DNA of 64,000 nucleotides from Deltaproteobacteria bacterium (lineage in GTDB: Bacteria; Myxococcota_A; Polyangia; Polyangiales; Houyiibacteriaceae): assembly GCA_017644045.1 (NCBI GenBank), contig JAEPMI010000008.1, forward strand, positions 248,001 through 312,000, read 5' to 3'. Position numbers and translations under genes: made by a program. Positions 44,764 through 55,344 of this stretch are shown here, piece by piece; position 1 is the stretch's first letter, and each line of letters begins with the position of its first letter. Below the pieces are notes generated by a model. It did no database searches. It was not told the origin of the DNA and saw only the letters and a program-made list of their open reading frames with translations.

Positions 44764-45962
44764 CGCCGGAGGAGCTGCTCGACGCGACCGTGGCCAAGGC
44801 GCGCAAGGTGCCGATCGGGGGGCGGGTGGACGCCGCCGAAGTGGCACGACAGGCCATCGCTCAGGCGCGCCTCGAGGGGCGGGTGCGCCGCGCGCGTCGG
44901 GGCCGTTTCGCGGCAGGAGCCGCGGCCGCCGTCGCGGTGCTCGGGGTCTGCTGGGGTCTCTGGGCCGCCACTCGGCAGCCGGTGGTGGCCGTCTCGAGCG
45001 CGAAGGCGACCATCGAGGTCGGAGTCCGAGGACAGGAGCCGCGCGACGCGGTCCAGGACCCACGGATGGAGCCGCGGCGACTGCGGCTGGCCACGGGCGA
45101 CGTGCTCATCGGCGCTCCCACCGTCGACTTCGACATCCTCTCCGAGACCCGCGACCGGGTCGTTCGGCTGAGCGCGGGAGAGATGGTGTTCGACGTCGCG
45201 CACCAGCCGGACGGGCGCTTCGTCGTCCACGCGGACGACGTCTCGGTCACCGTGCTCGGTACCGTCTTCGCGGTGCGGCGAGAACCCGGCGCCGTCGGCG
45301 TTCGGGTCTTCGAAGGCGCGGTGCTGGTCCAGGGCGACGAAGAGGTGCTGCGGCTGAGCGCAGGCGACGAGTGGGCGTCCGGGCCGCTGAGCGAGGTGGA
45401 GGACTGGCGCATTCGAAGCGAGCGGGAGTGGCGTCGAATCGTGGAGGACGGGCACCGGGAGGAGCGGCGCGCGCGCACCGAACGTGCACGGTCGAATCCG
45501 ACGGCGCGACCTCCTTCGTCCGAGTCGCCCGACCCGCCCGAGCCGAGCGGAGACGCCCCGGAGCTGGCGCGAGCCCGCGCGATGCTCGCCCGCGGCGACT
45601 TCGAGGCCGCGCTGCTCTCGAGCGACGCGCACGACGACGACGGGGGGTGGCTCCTGCTCCGAGCCGATGCGCTGCGCGGGCTCGGTCGCGCCGACGAGGC
45701 GGCGCGGGCCTACGAGACGGCGGCCCGCTCCCTCGATCGCAACCGACGGGTCGGGGCTGCGTTCGCGGCTGCTCAGCTGCGCGCGAGGAACGCACCCGAC
45801 GAGGCCCTGCGCCTGCTCGAGCACTTCGACGTGACGAGCCGGACGTCGCCGCTGGAGGAACGGGCCCGAGCGCTCCAGATCCAGCTACTCTACCGGGTCG
45901 GCCGGACGGACGAGGGCGACGCCGAGGCGCTGGCCTACGAAGAACGCTTCGGGAACCCGTGA
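44760..45962 (+). CDS. FecR-like sigma regulator with C-terminal TPR-like domain (module 2)
   Basis: 400 residues. An N-terminal cytoplasmic part ('MTPEELLDATVAKARKVP') and a membrane helix ('FAAGAAAAVAVLGVCWGLW') lead to a FecR domain ('LRLATGDVLIGAPTVDFDIL', 'SVTVLGTVFAVRREPGA', 'VRVFEGAVLVQGDEEVLRL'). A Pro/Ser/Arg linker follows, then a helical TPR-like tail ('ELARARAMLARGDFEAALLS', 'RADALRGLGRADEAARAYE'). It shares the unusual FecR-plus-TPR layout with the module-1 protein but not its repeat linker. It ends 20 bases from a convergent LysR gene. Confidence 0.82.
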   Translation: MTPEELLDATVAKARKVPIGGRVDAAEVARQAIAQARLEGRVRRARRGRFAAGAAAAVAVLGVCWGLWAATRQPVVAVSSAKATIEVGVRGQEPRDAVQDPRMEPRRLRLATGDVLIGAPTVDFDILSETRDRVVRLSAGEMVFDVAHQPDGRFVVHADDVSVTVLGTVFAVRREPGAVGVRVFEGAVLVQGDEEVLRLSAGDEWASGPLSEVEDWRIRSEREWRRIVEDGHREERRARTERARSNPTARPPSSESPDPPEPSGDAPELARARAMLARGDFEAALLSSDAHDDDGGWLLLRADALRGLGRADEAARAYETAARSLDRNRRVGAAFAAAQLRARNAPDEALRLLEHFDVTSRTSPLEERARALQIQLLYRVGRTDEGDAEALAYEERFGNP

Positions 45963-45982
45963 CGCGGCGACGGCGCACTCGC

Positions 45983-46927
45983 TCACCCGTCATCGGTAGG
46001 TTTGCCGGATCTGGATGGAGCGAGCGTCGATGCAGCGTGTCTCTCGAGGTGAGAGAGAAACGCGCTGACGCGTGGCGACACGAACTTCCGCCGAGGGTAG
46101 ACCGCATAGATCGACAGCTCGGGCTCGACTTCGTATTCTGGAAGAACGGCAACCAACTGGTCGTCGCCCGTGGGCGCCATGAAGCTCGGGATGCCCACGA
46201 TGCCCATCCCGAGGCGCGCCCCCTCGACCGCGACTTCGGTGCTGTCGGAGCTGAGGCGGGAGGTGACTCGAATCGTGCAGCGCTCGTCTCCACGGCGAAG
46301 TCGCCATTCGTCGGGGGCTGGCTTCAGCGGGTTCAGTAGCCAGAGTGCACGCTCCAGCGCCGGAGGAGTCGAGAGGTCGTGGGCTCTCACGTAGGTTGGT
46401 GAGGCGAACAACTCGAAGCGCATGGAGCCGATCTTGCGGGAGATGTAGGACGGGACGTCTCCCGGTGAGCCGATGCGAAACGTGAGGTCGATTCCATGGG
46501 TCGCCAGATCGACGAAGCGGTCGTTGAGGCTCATGTGAATCGACAGGTCCGGGTTCTGCTCGAGGAAGCTCTGGCTCGCGGGGAGCACGACGTGTGATCC
46601 GAACGCATAGGTGGCGCCGATGTTGAGCGTGCCCTGCAGCGGAGCGTCTGCCGCCACGGCATCGAAGGAGTCGACGGCTGCTTCGAGAAGTCGAGCGCTG
46701 TCGGCGAGGACGCGTTCACCGGTCTCCGTGAGAACGAGCCGACGTGTGGTCCGGCGCAGGAGGAGCACGCCGAGGTGCTCTTCGAGCTCGCTCACGTAGC
46801 GGCTGACCGCCGACTTGGCGATGCCCAGCCGTTTTGCAGTAGCCGTGAAGCTGCCCGCTTCGGCCACCATGGCGAAGACCGCGAGGTGCTTGAGTCGAGA
46901 GAAGTGCTGGGGTCGAAAGTGCTCCAT
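45983..46927 (-). CDS. LysR-family transcriptional regulator (CrgA-like)
   Basis: 314 residues. The N-terminal helix-turn-helix is typical ('LAVFAMVAEAGSFTATAKRL', 'GIAKSAVSRYVSELEEHLGV') and is followed by the LysR sensor domain ('LNIGATYAFGSHVVLPASQS', 'GIDLTFRIGSPGDVPSYISR') in the style of the CrgA subgroup. Divergent from the SRPBCC-DUF1993-AraC operon, with a perfect inverted repeat 14 bases before its start. By usual LysR logic that operon is its likely target. The gene belongs to a block of lower G+C content. Confidence 0.88.
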   Translation of the reverse strand: MEHFRPQHFSRLKHLAVFAMVAEAGSFTATAKRLGIAKSAVSRYVSELEEHLGVLLLRRTTRRLVLTETGERVLADSARLLEAAVDSFDAVAADAPLQGTLNIGATYAFGSHVVLPASQSFLEQNPDLSIHMSLNDRFVDLATHGIDLTFRIGSPGDVPSYISRKIGSMRFELFASPTYVRAHDLSTPPALERALWLLNPLKPAPDEWRLRRGDERCTIRVTSRLSSDSTEVAVEGARLGMGIVGIPSFMAPTGDDQLVAVLPEYEVEPELSIYAVYPRRKFVSPRVSAFLSHLERHAASTLAPSRSGKPTDDG

Positions 46928-46940
46928 GCTGGCTCTTGAT

Positions 46941-46959
46941 TGTTCTCATGAGGAGAACA
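46941..46959. promoter_or_regulatory. Candidate LysR operator in the divergent region
   Basis: TGTTCTC-ATGAG-GAGAACA, a perfect 7-bp inverted repeat with 5-bp spacing that matches the T-N11-A form of LysR boxes. It sits in an AT-richer stretch between the LysR gene and the SRPBCC gene. Confidence 0.55.
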
Positions 46960-47025
46960 GATGGTTGAAATATTAGCGCATTGTGCTCCGTGGCGCGGTG
47001 CATAGGGTTCCTTCTCACCCAAACC

Positions 47026-47032
47026 GGAGGAG
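47026..47032 (+). promoter_or_regulatory. Strong ribosome binding site of the SRPBCC gene
   Basis: GGAGGAG six bases before the ATG at 47039. Confidence 0.8.
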
Positions 47033-47038
47033 ATACTG

Positions 47039-47425
47039 ATGACGACCATCTACCGAGACATCCCCCTGACCCTGAACGCCTCGGACGCCTGGCAACGGCT
47101 CCGAGACCCCAGCATGATCGACAAGGTCGTTCCCGTGGTCGCCTCGTCGACGGTCGACGGCGACCGGCGCGTGTGCACGACCGCTGACGGCTCGGAGATC
47201 CGTGAGGTCATCCTGGGCGTCGACGACGAACACCGACGGATCTCGTATGCGGTGCTTCAGAGCCCCTGGGGCTTCGAGTTCCACGCGTCGTCGATGCAGG
47301 TCGTCGAGCAGGACGGCGAGGTCCGAATGCGCTGGATCACCGATGTGAAGCCCGACACGTTGGCCGAGCAGCTGGCCGAGGTGATCGACGCTCAGGTCGC
47401 AGGCGTGCAAGGCGCGCTGAGCTAG
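47039..47425 (+). CDS. SRPBCC-superfamily protein (polyketide cyclase/START-like)
   Basis: 128 residues with a strong ribosome binding site. The fold pattern of one N-terminal strand ('MTTIYRDIPLTLNASDAW'), a helix pair and an antiparallel sheet ('ISYAVLQSPWGFEFHASSMQ', 'VRMRWITDVKPD') with a final long helix matches the Bet v1-like SRPBCC group, which binds hydrophobic ligands in a central cavity. No catalytic residue can be named. It is the first gene of an operon (SRPBCC, DUF1993, AraC) opposite a LysR regulator. Confidence 0.78.
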   Translation: MTTIYRDIPLTLNASDAWQRLRDPSMIDKVVPVVASSTVDGDRRVCTTADGSEIREVILGVDDEHRRISYAVLQSPWGFEFHASSMQVVEQDGEVRMRWITDVKPDTLAEQLAEVIDAQVAGVQGALS

Positions 47426-47436
47426 GCACTCTCCAA

Positions 47437-47973
47437 GTGCCCATTTCGCTGTACGCCGCCGTGGTCCCCTCCTGGATTCAGATCCTCGAGGCGGCTCGAC
47501 TCTGGCTGGTCGCGGCCGAGTCCGCAGGACTCTCGGATCGAGAGATCGTCGACGCCAGACTGATCGAGGACATGCTGCCTCTGTCCTACCAGGTGAAGAG
47601 CATGGTGGTGCACAGCGTCGGTGCCATCGAGGGGGTGCGTGCCGGCGTGTTCTCGCCGGACGCATCCCCTCTGCCCGGTTCGGTGGGCGCTCTGAGAGAG
47701 CGGCTCGCCGATGCGCGGACCGAGCTGGAGCGGATCGAGGAGCTGGAGGTGGACGCCTTCATCGGGAGGGCCATGCGCTTTCAGAGCGACCGTCACTCGG
47801 TCGAATTTCGTGCCGAAGACTTCCTCCTCTCGTTCAGCCAGCCGAACTTCTTCTTTCACGCGACGACCGCCTACGATCTGTTGCGCATGCAGGGAGTGCC
47901 CATCGGCAAGGCGGACTTCCTCGGCTCACCCCGAGCTCGGGGCGTCGAGACGCAAGAAACAGGCGACCCATGA
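47437..47973 (+). CDS. DUF1993-family protein
   Basis: 178 residues with a GTG start at 47437, 11 bases after the SRPBCC stop. The DUF1993 pattern is recognisable: 'ARLIEDMLPLSYQVKSMVVH', the 'LSFSQPNFFFHATTAYDLLR' segment and the following 'MQGVPIGKADFLG'. Family members form a DinB-like helical bundle; the function is unknown. The C-terminal tail ('PRARGVETQETGDP') overlaps the AraC start (ATGA), so the three genes form one transcript. Confidence 0.78.
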   Translation: MPISLYAAVVPSWIQILEAARLWLVAAESAGLSDREIVDARLIEDMLPLSYQVKSMVVHSVGAIEGVRAGVFSPDASPLPGSVGALRERLADARTELERIEELEVDAFIGRAMRFQSDRHSVEFRAEDFLLSFSQPNFFFHATTAYDLLRMQGVPIGKADFLGSPRARGVETQETGDP

Positions 47974-48989
47974 ACGAAGAAGAGGGCGTGTCCTTGGTGC
48001 CCATGAGGGTGATCCGGTGGAACCTGGTCGCGATCGGCGTCCAACTCGAGGAAGCGTCTCGCGCGGCCAAACTCCCGCTCGCGGCGCGGAATGCGCTCTC
48101 GTATGACGAGGCGATGCAGCTGTGGAACGCCGTGGAAGAGCTGACCGGAGATCCCCACGTCGGTCTGCGCGCCGGCCGCGAGATTCGGCTTCACGAGCTC
48201 GGACCGCTCGGTGCGCTCGTCGGACAGGCCGAGAACCTTCAGGCAGCGCTCGTTGCCCTGCTGAAGGTGGTTCCGGCGGCGGTCCCGGGAACGCTCGAAG
48301 AGGTGCCGCGTGGAGACCGGCAGCTCGAGCTGGCCTATCGCCGTCCCCCTTCGACGACACGCTCACGCCATGGAGTAGAAGCGCTCTTCGCGAACATCGT
48401 TGCGTTCCTGCGGTACTGCAGTCGGACGGAGTTCGCCCTGGCGGAGGTCGGGTTCGACAACCCGCGACCCGTGCGACCCGGCGTGTTCTCCGAGTTCTTT
48501 GGAGTCGACGTCCGGTGGAGCGCTCCGTGGAGTCACCTGGTCTTCTCGGCGGAAACGCTCGCCATCGAGATGACGGGAGCGGACGAAGGAATGGAAGCCC
48601 TGCTCTCGAGGGAGGCGCCTCGCCTGGTCGACTCGGAGCACCTGGCGACGGAGATCGAGCGCCGAGCTTCCAGCGCGCTGACGGCCGCGCTGCAGGGTGG
48701 AGCACCGACGTCCCTTGCCGCGACCGCCCGCCGTCTTGGCGTGAGCGCCCGAACCCTTCAGCGCCAGCTCGGCGTCGTCGGCGTCAGCTTCCGGCGGTTG
48801 CGCAGTCATGTGCTCGGGCGGTACGCGCGGACGCTGCTCGACGATCACCGACTCGACATCGGGATGGTCGGGCAGAAGCTGGGCTACGCGCGCCGCGCGT
48901 CCTTCGAACGCGCGTTCTTAGAGTGGACTGGTCAGACTCCGGCGCAGTACAGAAGGTGTGAGCGCTACGGCCGAAGCCCTCAAGGCTGA
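47970..48989 (+). CDS. AraC-family transcriptional regulator
   Basis: 339 residues. The N-terminal ~200 residues form the arabinose-binding-like sensor domain (PF12625 style: 'ELTGDPHVGLRAGREIRLHE'). The C-terminal ~100 form the two helix-turn-helix motifs of AraC proteins: 'SLAATARRLGVSARTLQRQL' and 'DIGMVGQKLGYARRASFERA', with the terminal 'FLEWTGQTPAQYRR'. The start overlaps the DUF1993 stop. Its 3' end overlaps the convergent BRCT-SUKH gene by 10 bases. It may act with the divergent LysR protein to control this operon. Confidence 0.88.
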   Translation: MNEEEGVSLVPMRVIRWNLVAIGVQLEEASRAAKLPLAARNALSYDEAMQLWNAVEELTGDPHVGLRAGREIRLHELGPLGALVGQAENLQAALVALLKVVPAAVPGTLEEVPRGDRQLELAYRRPPSTTRSRHGVEALFANIVAFLRYCSRTEFALAEVGFDNPRPVRPGVFSEFFGVDVRWSAPWSHLVFSAETLAIEMTGADEGMEALLSREAPRLVDSEHLATEIERRASSALTAALQGGAPTSLAATARRLGVSARTLQRQLGVVGVSFRRLRSHVLGRYARTLLDDHRLDIGMVGQKLGYARRASFERAFLEWTGQTPAQYRRCERYGRSPQG

Positions 48990-50656
48990 TCGAATGGAAA
49001 CAGCTTCAGCCAGGGTCCACCTTCGCCGGCGTGCATGTCCTTGGTCGCGCCGAGCTTGGAAACGAGGTTCAAGCAACGAGTTCTGGCGCTGTCGACGATG
49101 AGGTGCTCGAGGTACACCTCGAAGGGCACGGGCTGCGCCAACCCGAAGTCGGAGCCATGGTCGGTGCCGTAGAGGATGAAGAGCCGCTCCGTCTCAGGGT
49201 CGGCCCATAGCGCCGCGCAGTAGTATTCGGAGAAATCGTCGAACAAGAAGAGGTTCGACAGCAGGGTGTGAGCCGAGACCTCTCGGATGCCCAAGTCGAT
49301 GGTGTCGTTGGGGGCGTACGCGTCGCTCGTGAAGAGGTCGCCGTCCCATCGATGGAAGAACATGGTCTCGATGGGCAGTACGCAGGCCAGCGACGCGAGC
49401 TTCTTCACATCACGGAGCCGCGGCCAGTTCGGTCGTGCGTCGATCAGTCGCTCCGCGTCCGAGTCACTCACCTTCGTCGGTCGCCACGTGCGTGCCCAAC
49501 CGAGCCCGTCGATCTGCTCGAAGAAGGCACGGCCATCCGGGGGGAGGGCAAAGCCGATTCGTTCCTCGATCCGTTCGATGGCGCAGGGGGTCGGATCGCC
49601 CACGTGAAAGTGAAGCGGACTCCCGACGTGGCTGCTTGCCGCCGCCTGCTCCAGTCGCGCACGGAAGTCGTGGAGGGGAGGGCCCAGCGCGTCCCGCAAC
49701 CCCGCTTCGTCGATCACCGGCTGGCTCAGCGCGCGGGCCTTGACCGCGGCGTTGCTGCTCGGGTCGGCAGAGAAGAGGTAGCGGGTTCGGCGACCTACGC
49801 TCGGGCCCACCCATGCACCGCGTGCGAGGAGCAAGGTCGTCAGCTCTGCTTGCGAGAGGTCGGAGAACTCGCCGGAGACGGCTACCCGGACGCCATTCAG
49901 CGAGAGCGCAGCCGGTGCGGTCTCCTTCCCTGCGGGGATGCTGCGAGCTGGCGAGCGCTCGCTTCGGTCCGGGAGCGTCTCGGCGATCGCCATCGCCTCG
50001 GTGAGTCGCCGACGCGCCTTGGCCATTCCGCTGTCGCGGGCGACGAGCGCTTCTCCGATCGGCAACGCTCCCGATCCGAGACTCTCCACCAAGTCGAACG
50101 CGCCCACGTCGAACGCAGGATGGAAGCCAGGGAAGAGTCCCACCCGCTCGATCATCCGAAGTGCGATCTCGGGATCTCGGATCGCAGGGAGCAGGAGCAC
50201 GGAGTGCCAATCGCGCGCCTGGACGTCGTCCGCGATTCGGTGCGCGAGAGATGGGTCGCGGCTGGCCACCCATGCGAAGACTGCCTTCTGCTCGAGCACC
50301 ATGTCCTCGGGCGAATCGAAGAGCAGGGCCACCGCGTCGCGGAAGACATGATCCTCCGCCCGGATCAGGTGCCGCCGGAAGGGCAGGATCGCTGACCACG
50401 GGGTCTTCTTCGGCTTGTTCTCCAGAAAGTAGCGGAGGGACTCGAGCAGGCCGAACTCGCTCACCCAGTAGTCGACGAGAGCTTCGGTTCGCTGGGTCCG
50501 ACCGAAGTGGGCGAACGATGGCTTCTTCGGCGGCTTTGCCCCGAGCTTTGCCGCTTTCCACGCGTCGAGGCCACTGCGTACGGGTACGGCGGGGTCGTTG
50601 TCGTGCGGATGGAGAATTGCGGTCAGGCGCCCTCGCTGCGCCTTCGTCCATGTCAT
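48980..50656 (-). CDS. BRCT and SUKH (SMI1/KNR4) domain fusion protein
   Basis: 558 residues. An N-terminal helical part of ~240 residues has no known motif. Residues ~251-325 form a BRCT domain ('LNGVRVAVSGEFSDLSQAEL', 'ARGAWVGPSVGRRTRYLFSA', 'ALSQPVIDEAGLRDAL') of the kind found in DNA ligase and repair proteins. Residues ~355-545 resemble the SUKH/SMI1-KNR4 fold ('AIERIEERIGFALPPDGRAF' and the DGLGWAR... region), common in toxin-immunity proteins. No catalytic ligase or toxin domain is visible. It overlaps the convergent AraC gene by 10 bases. The role is unknown; DNA-damage signalling and toxin immunity are both conceivable. Confidence 0.72.
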   Translation of the reverse strand: MTWTKAQRGRLTAILHPHDNDPAVPVRSGLDAWKAAKLGAKPPKKPSFAHFGRTQRTEALVDYWVSEFGLLESLRYFLENKPKKTPWSAILPFRRHLIRAEDHVFRDAVALLFDSPEDMVLEQKAVFAWVASRDPSLAHRIADDVQARDWHSVLLLPAIRDPEIALRMIERVGLFPGFHPAFDVGAFDLVESLGSGALPIGEALVARDSGMAKARRRLTEAMAIAETLPDRSERSPARSIPAGKETAPAALSLNGVRVAVSGEFSDLSQAELTTLLLARGAWVGPSVGRRTRYLFSADPSSNAAVKARALSQPVIDEAGLRDALGPPLHDFRARLEQAAASSHVGSPLHFHVGDPTPCAIERIEERIGFALPPDGRAFFEQIDGLGWARTWRPTKVSDSDAERLIDARPNWPRLRDVKKLASLACVLPIETMFFHRWDGDLFTSDAYAPNDTIDLGIREVSAHTLLSNLFLFDDFSEYYCAALWADPETERLFILYGTDHGSDFGLAQPVPFEVYLEHLIVDSARTRCLNLVSKLGATKDMHAGEGGPWLKLFPFDQP

Positions 50657-50772
50657 CGGTTGCCCTCCGAGATCGCCATGACGGGATCCTGAGGGCGGTC
50701 GAACGAGAGGCCCGAAGAAGGCGCGATGTGGAGGAGACTTGGCGCCTACCGGAGTATCCGAGCTCGCGAGTG

Positions 50773-52449
<1,677 letters not shown>

Positions 52450-52602
52450 GTGCGCCCACCCCTTGCCATGGGTCGCGGGGCCGACGCAAGGGGCCCCGAA
52501 GAACTCGGACCCGATGGCGCAGCGACCGCTCGGGGATGCGAAACGGGCCCGCTTCGGGGATGCTCCGTGGGGGAGCGCGCCGCGCCCCATCGAGAGAGCT
52601 CC

Positions 52603-53073
52603 GTGAACCCGACACCCATCACCGTCGCCCTGGCCCTGCTCTGCGCCTGTGCCACGGCCGAGCCTCGACCGGACGAGAGGCCCGCGGTCGCTGGGCCCGA
52701 GCCGACGACCGCACGGCCCGAACGTCCGGAGACCGCCGAAGCGGCGCCCACCGAGGTGCCGCTGCACGACCCCGTCGTGTGTGCCGGTGACGAGGAGCTG
52801 ACTCTCGAGGGCGTGACCATCGACAACCCGGATGGGCCCGGGGTGCAGGCACGCGGCGAGTGCCGCGTCTCGATCGTGGACTCGGAGGTGCGGGGCAGCA
52901 CGCACGGGGTGGACGCGGGGGACGCGGCCCGAGTCGTCCTGGAGCGCAGCCGCGTCTCCGGTGGCGTGGGGGCGGTCGTGTCGAGCGGTCGCGCCCACGT
53001 CGTCTTCGACGACACCGAGGCGCCTGGCGAGGTGCGGCTCGGCGGCCCGAGCGAGGGAGACAGCGATGGCTGA
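52603..53073 (+). CDS. Predicted lipoprotein with beta-helix-like repeats
   Basis: 156 residues with a GTG start and a lipoprotein signal ('ITVALALLCACATAEP', Cys in 'LLCAC'). After a Pro/Glu linker come ~80 residues of short repeating strands ('LTLEGVTIDNPDGPGVQARG', 'VSIVDSEVRGSTHGVDAGDA', 'RVVLERSRVSGGVGAVVSSG') that suggest right-handed beta-helix turns, as in pectin-lyase-like surface proteins. No catalytic residues are evident. It overlaps the M48 peptidase gene by 8 bases, so both probably share a transcript. Confidence 0.65.
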   Translation: MNPTPITVALALLCACATAEPRPDERPAVAGPEPTTARPERPETAEAAPTEVPLHDPVVCAGDEELTLEGVTIDNPDGPGVQARGECRVSIVDSEVRGSTHGVDAGDAARVVLERSRVSGGVGAVVSSGRAHVVFDDTEAPGEVRLGGPSEGDSDG

Positions 53074-54178
53074 GGGGTTCGCCGCTTCCGTCACCTTCCC
53101 CGAGGGTGGCTTGCCCGTCTGGGCCGATCTCGACGTCGGTCCGGAGGGGCTCCGCATCCGTTTGCGCGACGGGCGAGAAGCGCACCTCCGCTATGACGAC
53201 ATGGACGTCGACGCCGCGGGCCTCGACGCCGAGGTGGTGGTCTGCCGCTCTCGCTCGGAGGGCTACGCCGTCCAGTGCAGCGTCCCAGGGTTCGCACAGG
53301 CGCTCGGCTCGCACGGTCACCCGTCCATCGCCGAGCACCTCGGCGCCGTCGACCAGAAGGTGCGCGAGCATCGCCGCCGTCGCCGCGCGGGGGTGGGGGT
53401 CGCGGCGTTGCTGGTGCTCGGCTGCGGGATCCTCTTCTGGTACACGCCGGACATTCTCGCGGCGACGGCGACGAGCCTGCCGCTCTCCGTCGACGAGCAG
53501 ATCGGGGACTCCACGATGGACGACCTCGAGGAGCAGCTCGGTCCGCGGATGGACGACCCGACCATTCAGGCCTTTCTCGACCGCACCATCGCGCGGCTGG
53601 AGCCGCACGCATCCGAGCGCGCCTTCCGCTTTCGCATTCACGCGGTCGACAGCGACGAGGTCAACGCCTTCGCGCTCCCCGGCGGACAGATGGTGGTGAT
53701 GCGCGGTCTGCTCGCCGAAGCCGGCGATCCCGAGGAGGTCGCCGGCGTGCTCGCCCACGAGATGGCCCACGTGACCGAGCGCCACGGCATCCGCAGCGCG
53801 GCCCACGGGGCCGGCCGCTGGCTCGCGCTGACCATTCTCATCGGCGACGACTCCGCCCTCCTCGGGCTCGCGGGCGAGGCGGCGAGCTACGCCAACGGCA
53901 GCGCGTACAGCCGCGAGTCGGAGTCCGAGGCGGACGCCGAGGGTGTGCGGCTCATGGCCGCGTCCGGGCTCGACCCACGAGCGCTCGCGCGCTTCTTCGA
54001 GCGGTTGAAGCAACGCTCGGGGAGCGAGCTCACGGGGATGGCCAACTGGCTCTCGTCGCACCCCGAGCACGACGAGCGCATCGCGCACGTGAACGAGGTC
54101 GCCGCGCGCGTGCCGGCGGCGCCGCGACAGCCGCTGCAGGTCGACTGGGCGGCCGTGCAGGCCGCGGCCCGTCGCTGA
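53066..54178 (+). CDS. M48-family membrane metallopeptidase
   Basis: 370 residues. A ~100-residue N-terminal domain precedes a membrane helix ('AGVGVAALLVLGCGILFWY'). The M48 catalytic core follows: 'NAFALPGGQMVVMRGLL' and the zinc motif 'VAGVLAHEMAHVTERHG' (HExxH), with the third ligand Glu in 'SRESESEADAEGVRLMAASG'. This matches HtpX/YfgC-type peptidases, which degrade damaged envelope proteins. It overlaps the beta-helix lipoprotein by 8 bases. A tandem intergenic repeat of about 95 bases follows. Confidence 0.88.
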   Translation: MAEGFAASVTFPEGGLPVWADLDVGPEGLRIRLRDGREAHLRYDDMDVDAAGLDAEVVVCRSRSEGYAVQCSVPGFAQALGSHGHPSIAEHLGAVDQKVREHRRRRRAGVGVAALLVLGCGILFWYTPDILAATATSLPLSVDEQIGDSTMDDLEEQLGPRMDDPTIQAFLDRTIARLEPHASERAFRFRIHAVDSDEVNAFALPGGQMVVMRGLLAEAGDPEEVAGVLAHEMAHVTERHGIRSAAHGAGRWLALTILIGDDSALLGLAGEAASYANGSAYSRESESEADAEGVRLMAASGLDPRALARFFERLKQRSGSELTGMANWLSSHPEHDERIAHVNEVAARVPAAPRQPLQVDWAAVQAAARR

Positions 54179-54365
54179 GGGTGCACGCGCCCTTTCCCCG
54201 AGAGGGAGAGGGGGGGCGAGGGTCAGGGTGAGGGAGTCCGAGCGCCGTTGGCGACGGCTCGGCCTGTCACTGAGGGTGCACGCGCCCTTCCCCGAGAGGG
54301 AGAGGGGGAGGGCGAGGGTCAGGGTGAGGGAGTCCGAGCGTCGCCGTTGGCGACGGCTCGGCCTG

Positions 54366-54369
<4 letters not shown>
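54176..54369. repeat. About 95-bp tandem duplication between convergent genes
   Basis: Two near-identical copies, 54176-54270 and 54271-54369, starting with TGAGGGTGCACGCGCCCTT and ending near CGGCTCGGCCTGTCACT, with small indels. The first copy begins with the M48 stop and the second copy ends at the FKBP gene stop. Each has a purine-rich 'GAGAGGGAGAGGGGG' tract and a short CCGTTGGCGACGG hairpin. Confidence 0.85.
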
Positions 54370-55280
<911 letters not shown>

Positions 55281-55344
55281 GGCCTCGCCCTACAGCGGGT
55301 GGAGCGGCCCGGCAAGTGGAGGCCACACGGGATCGACCGAAGCC

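Noticed and set aside
48980-50656. DNA ligase or repair nuclease because of the BRCT domain
   Set aside because: No ligase KxDG motif, nuclease motif or other catalytic signature is present.
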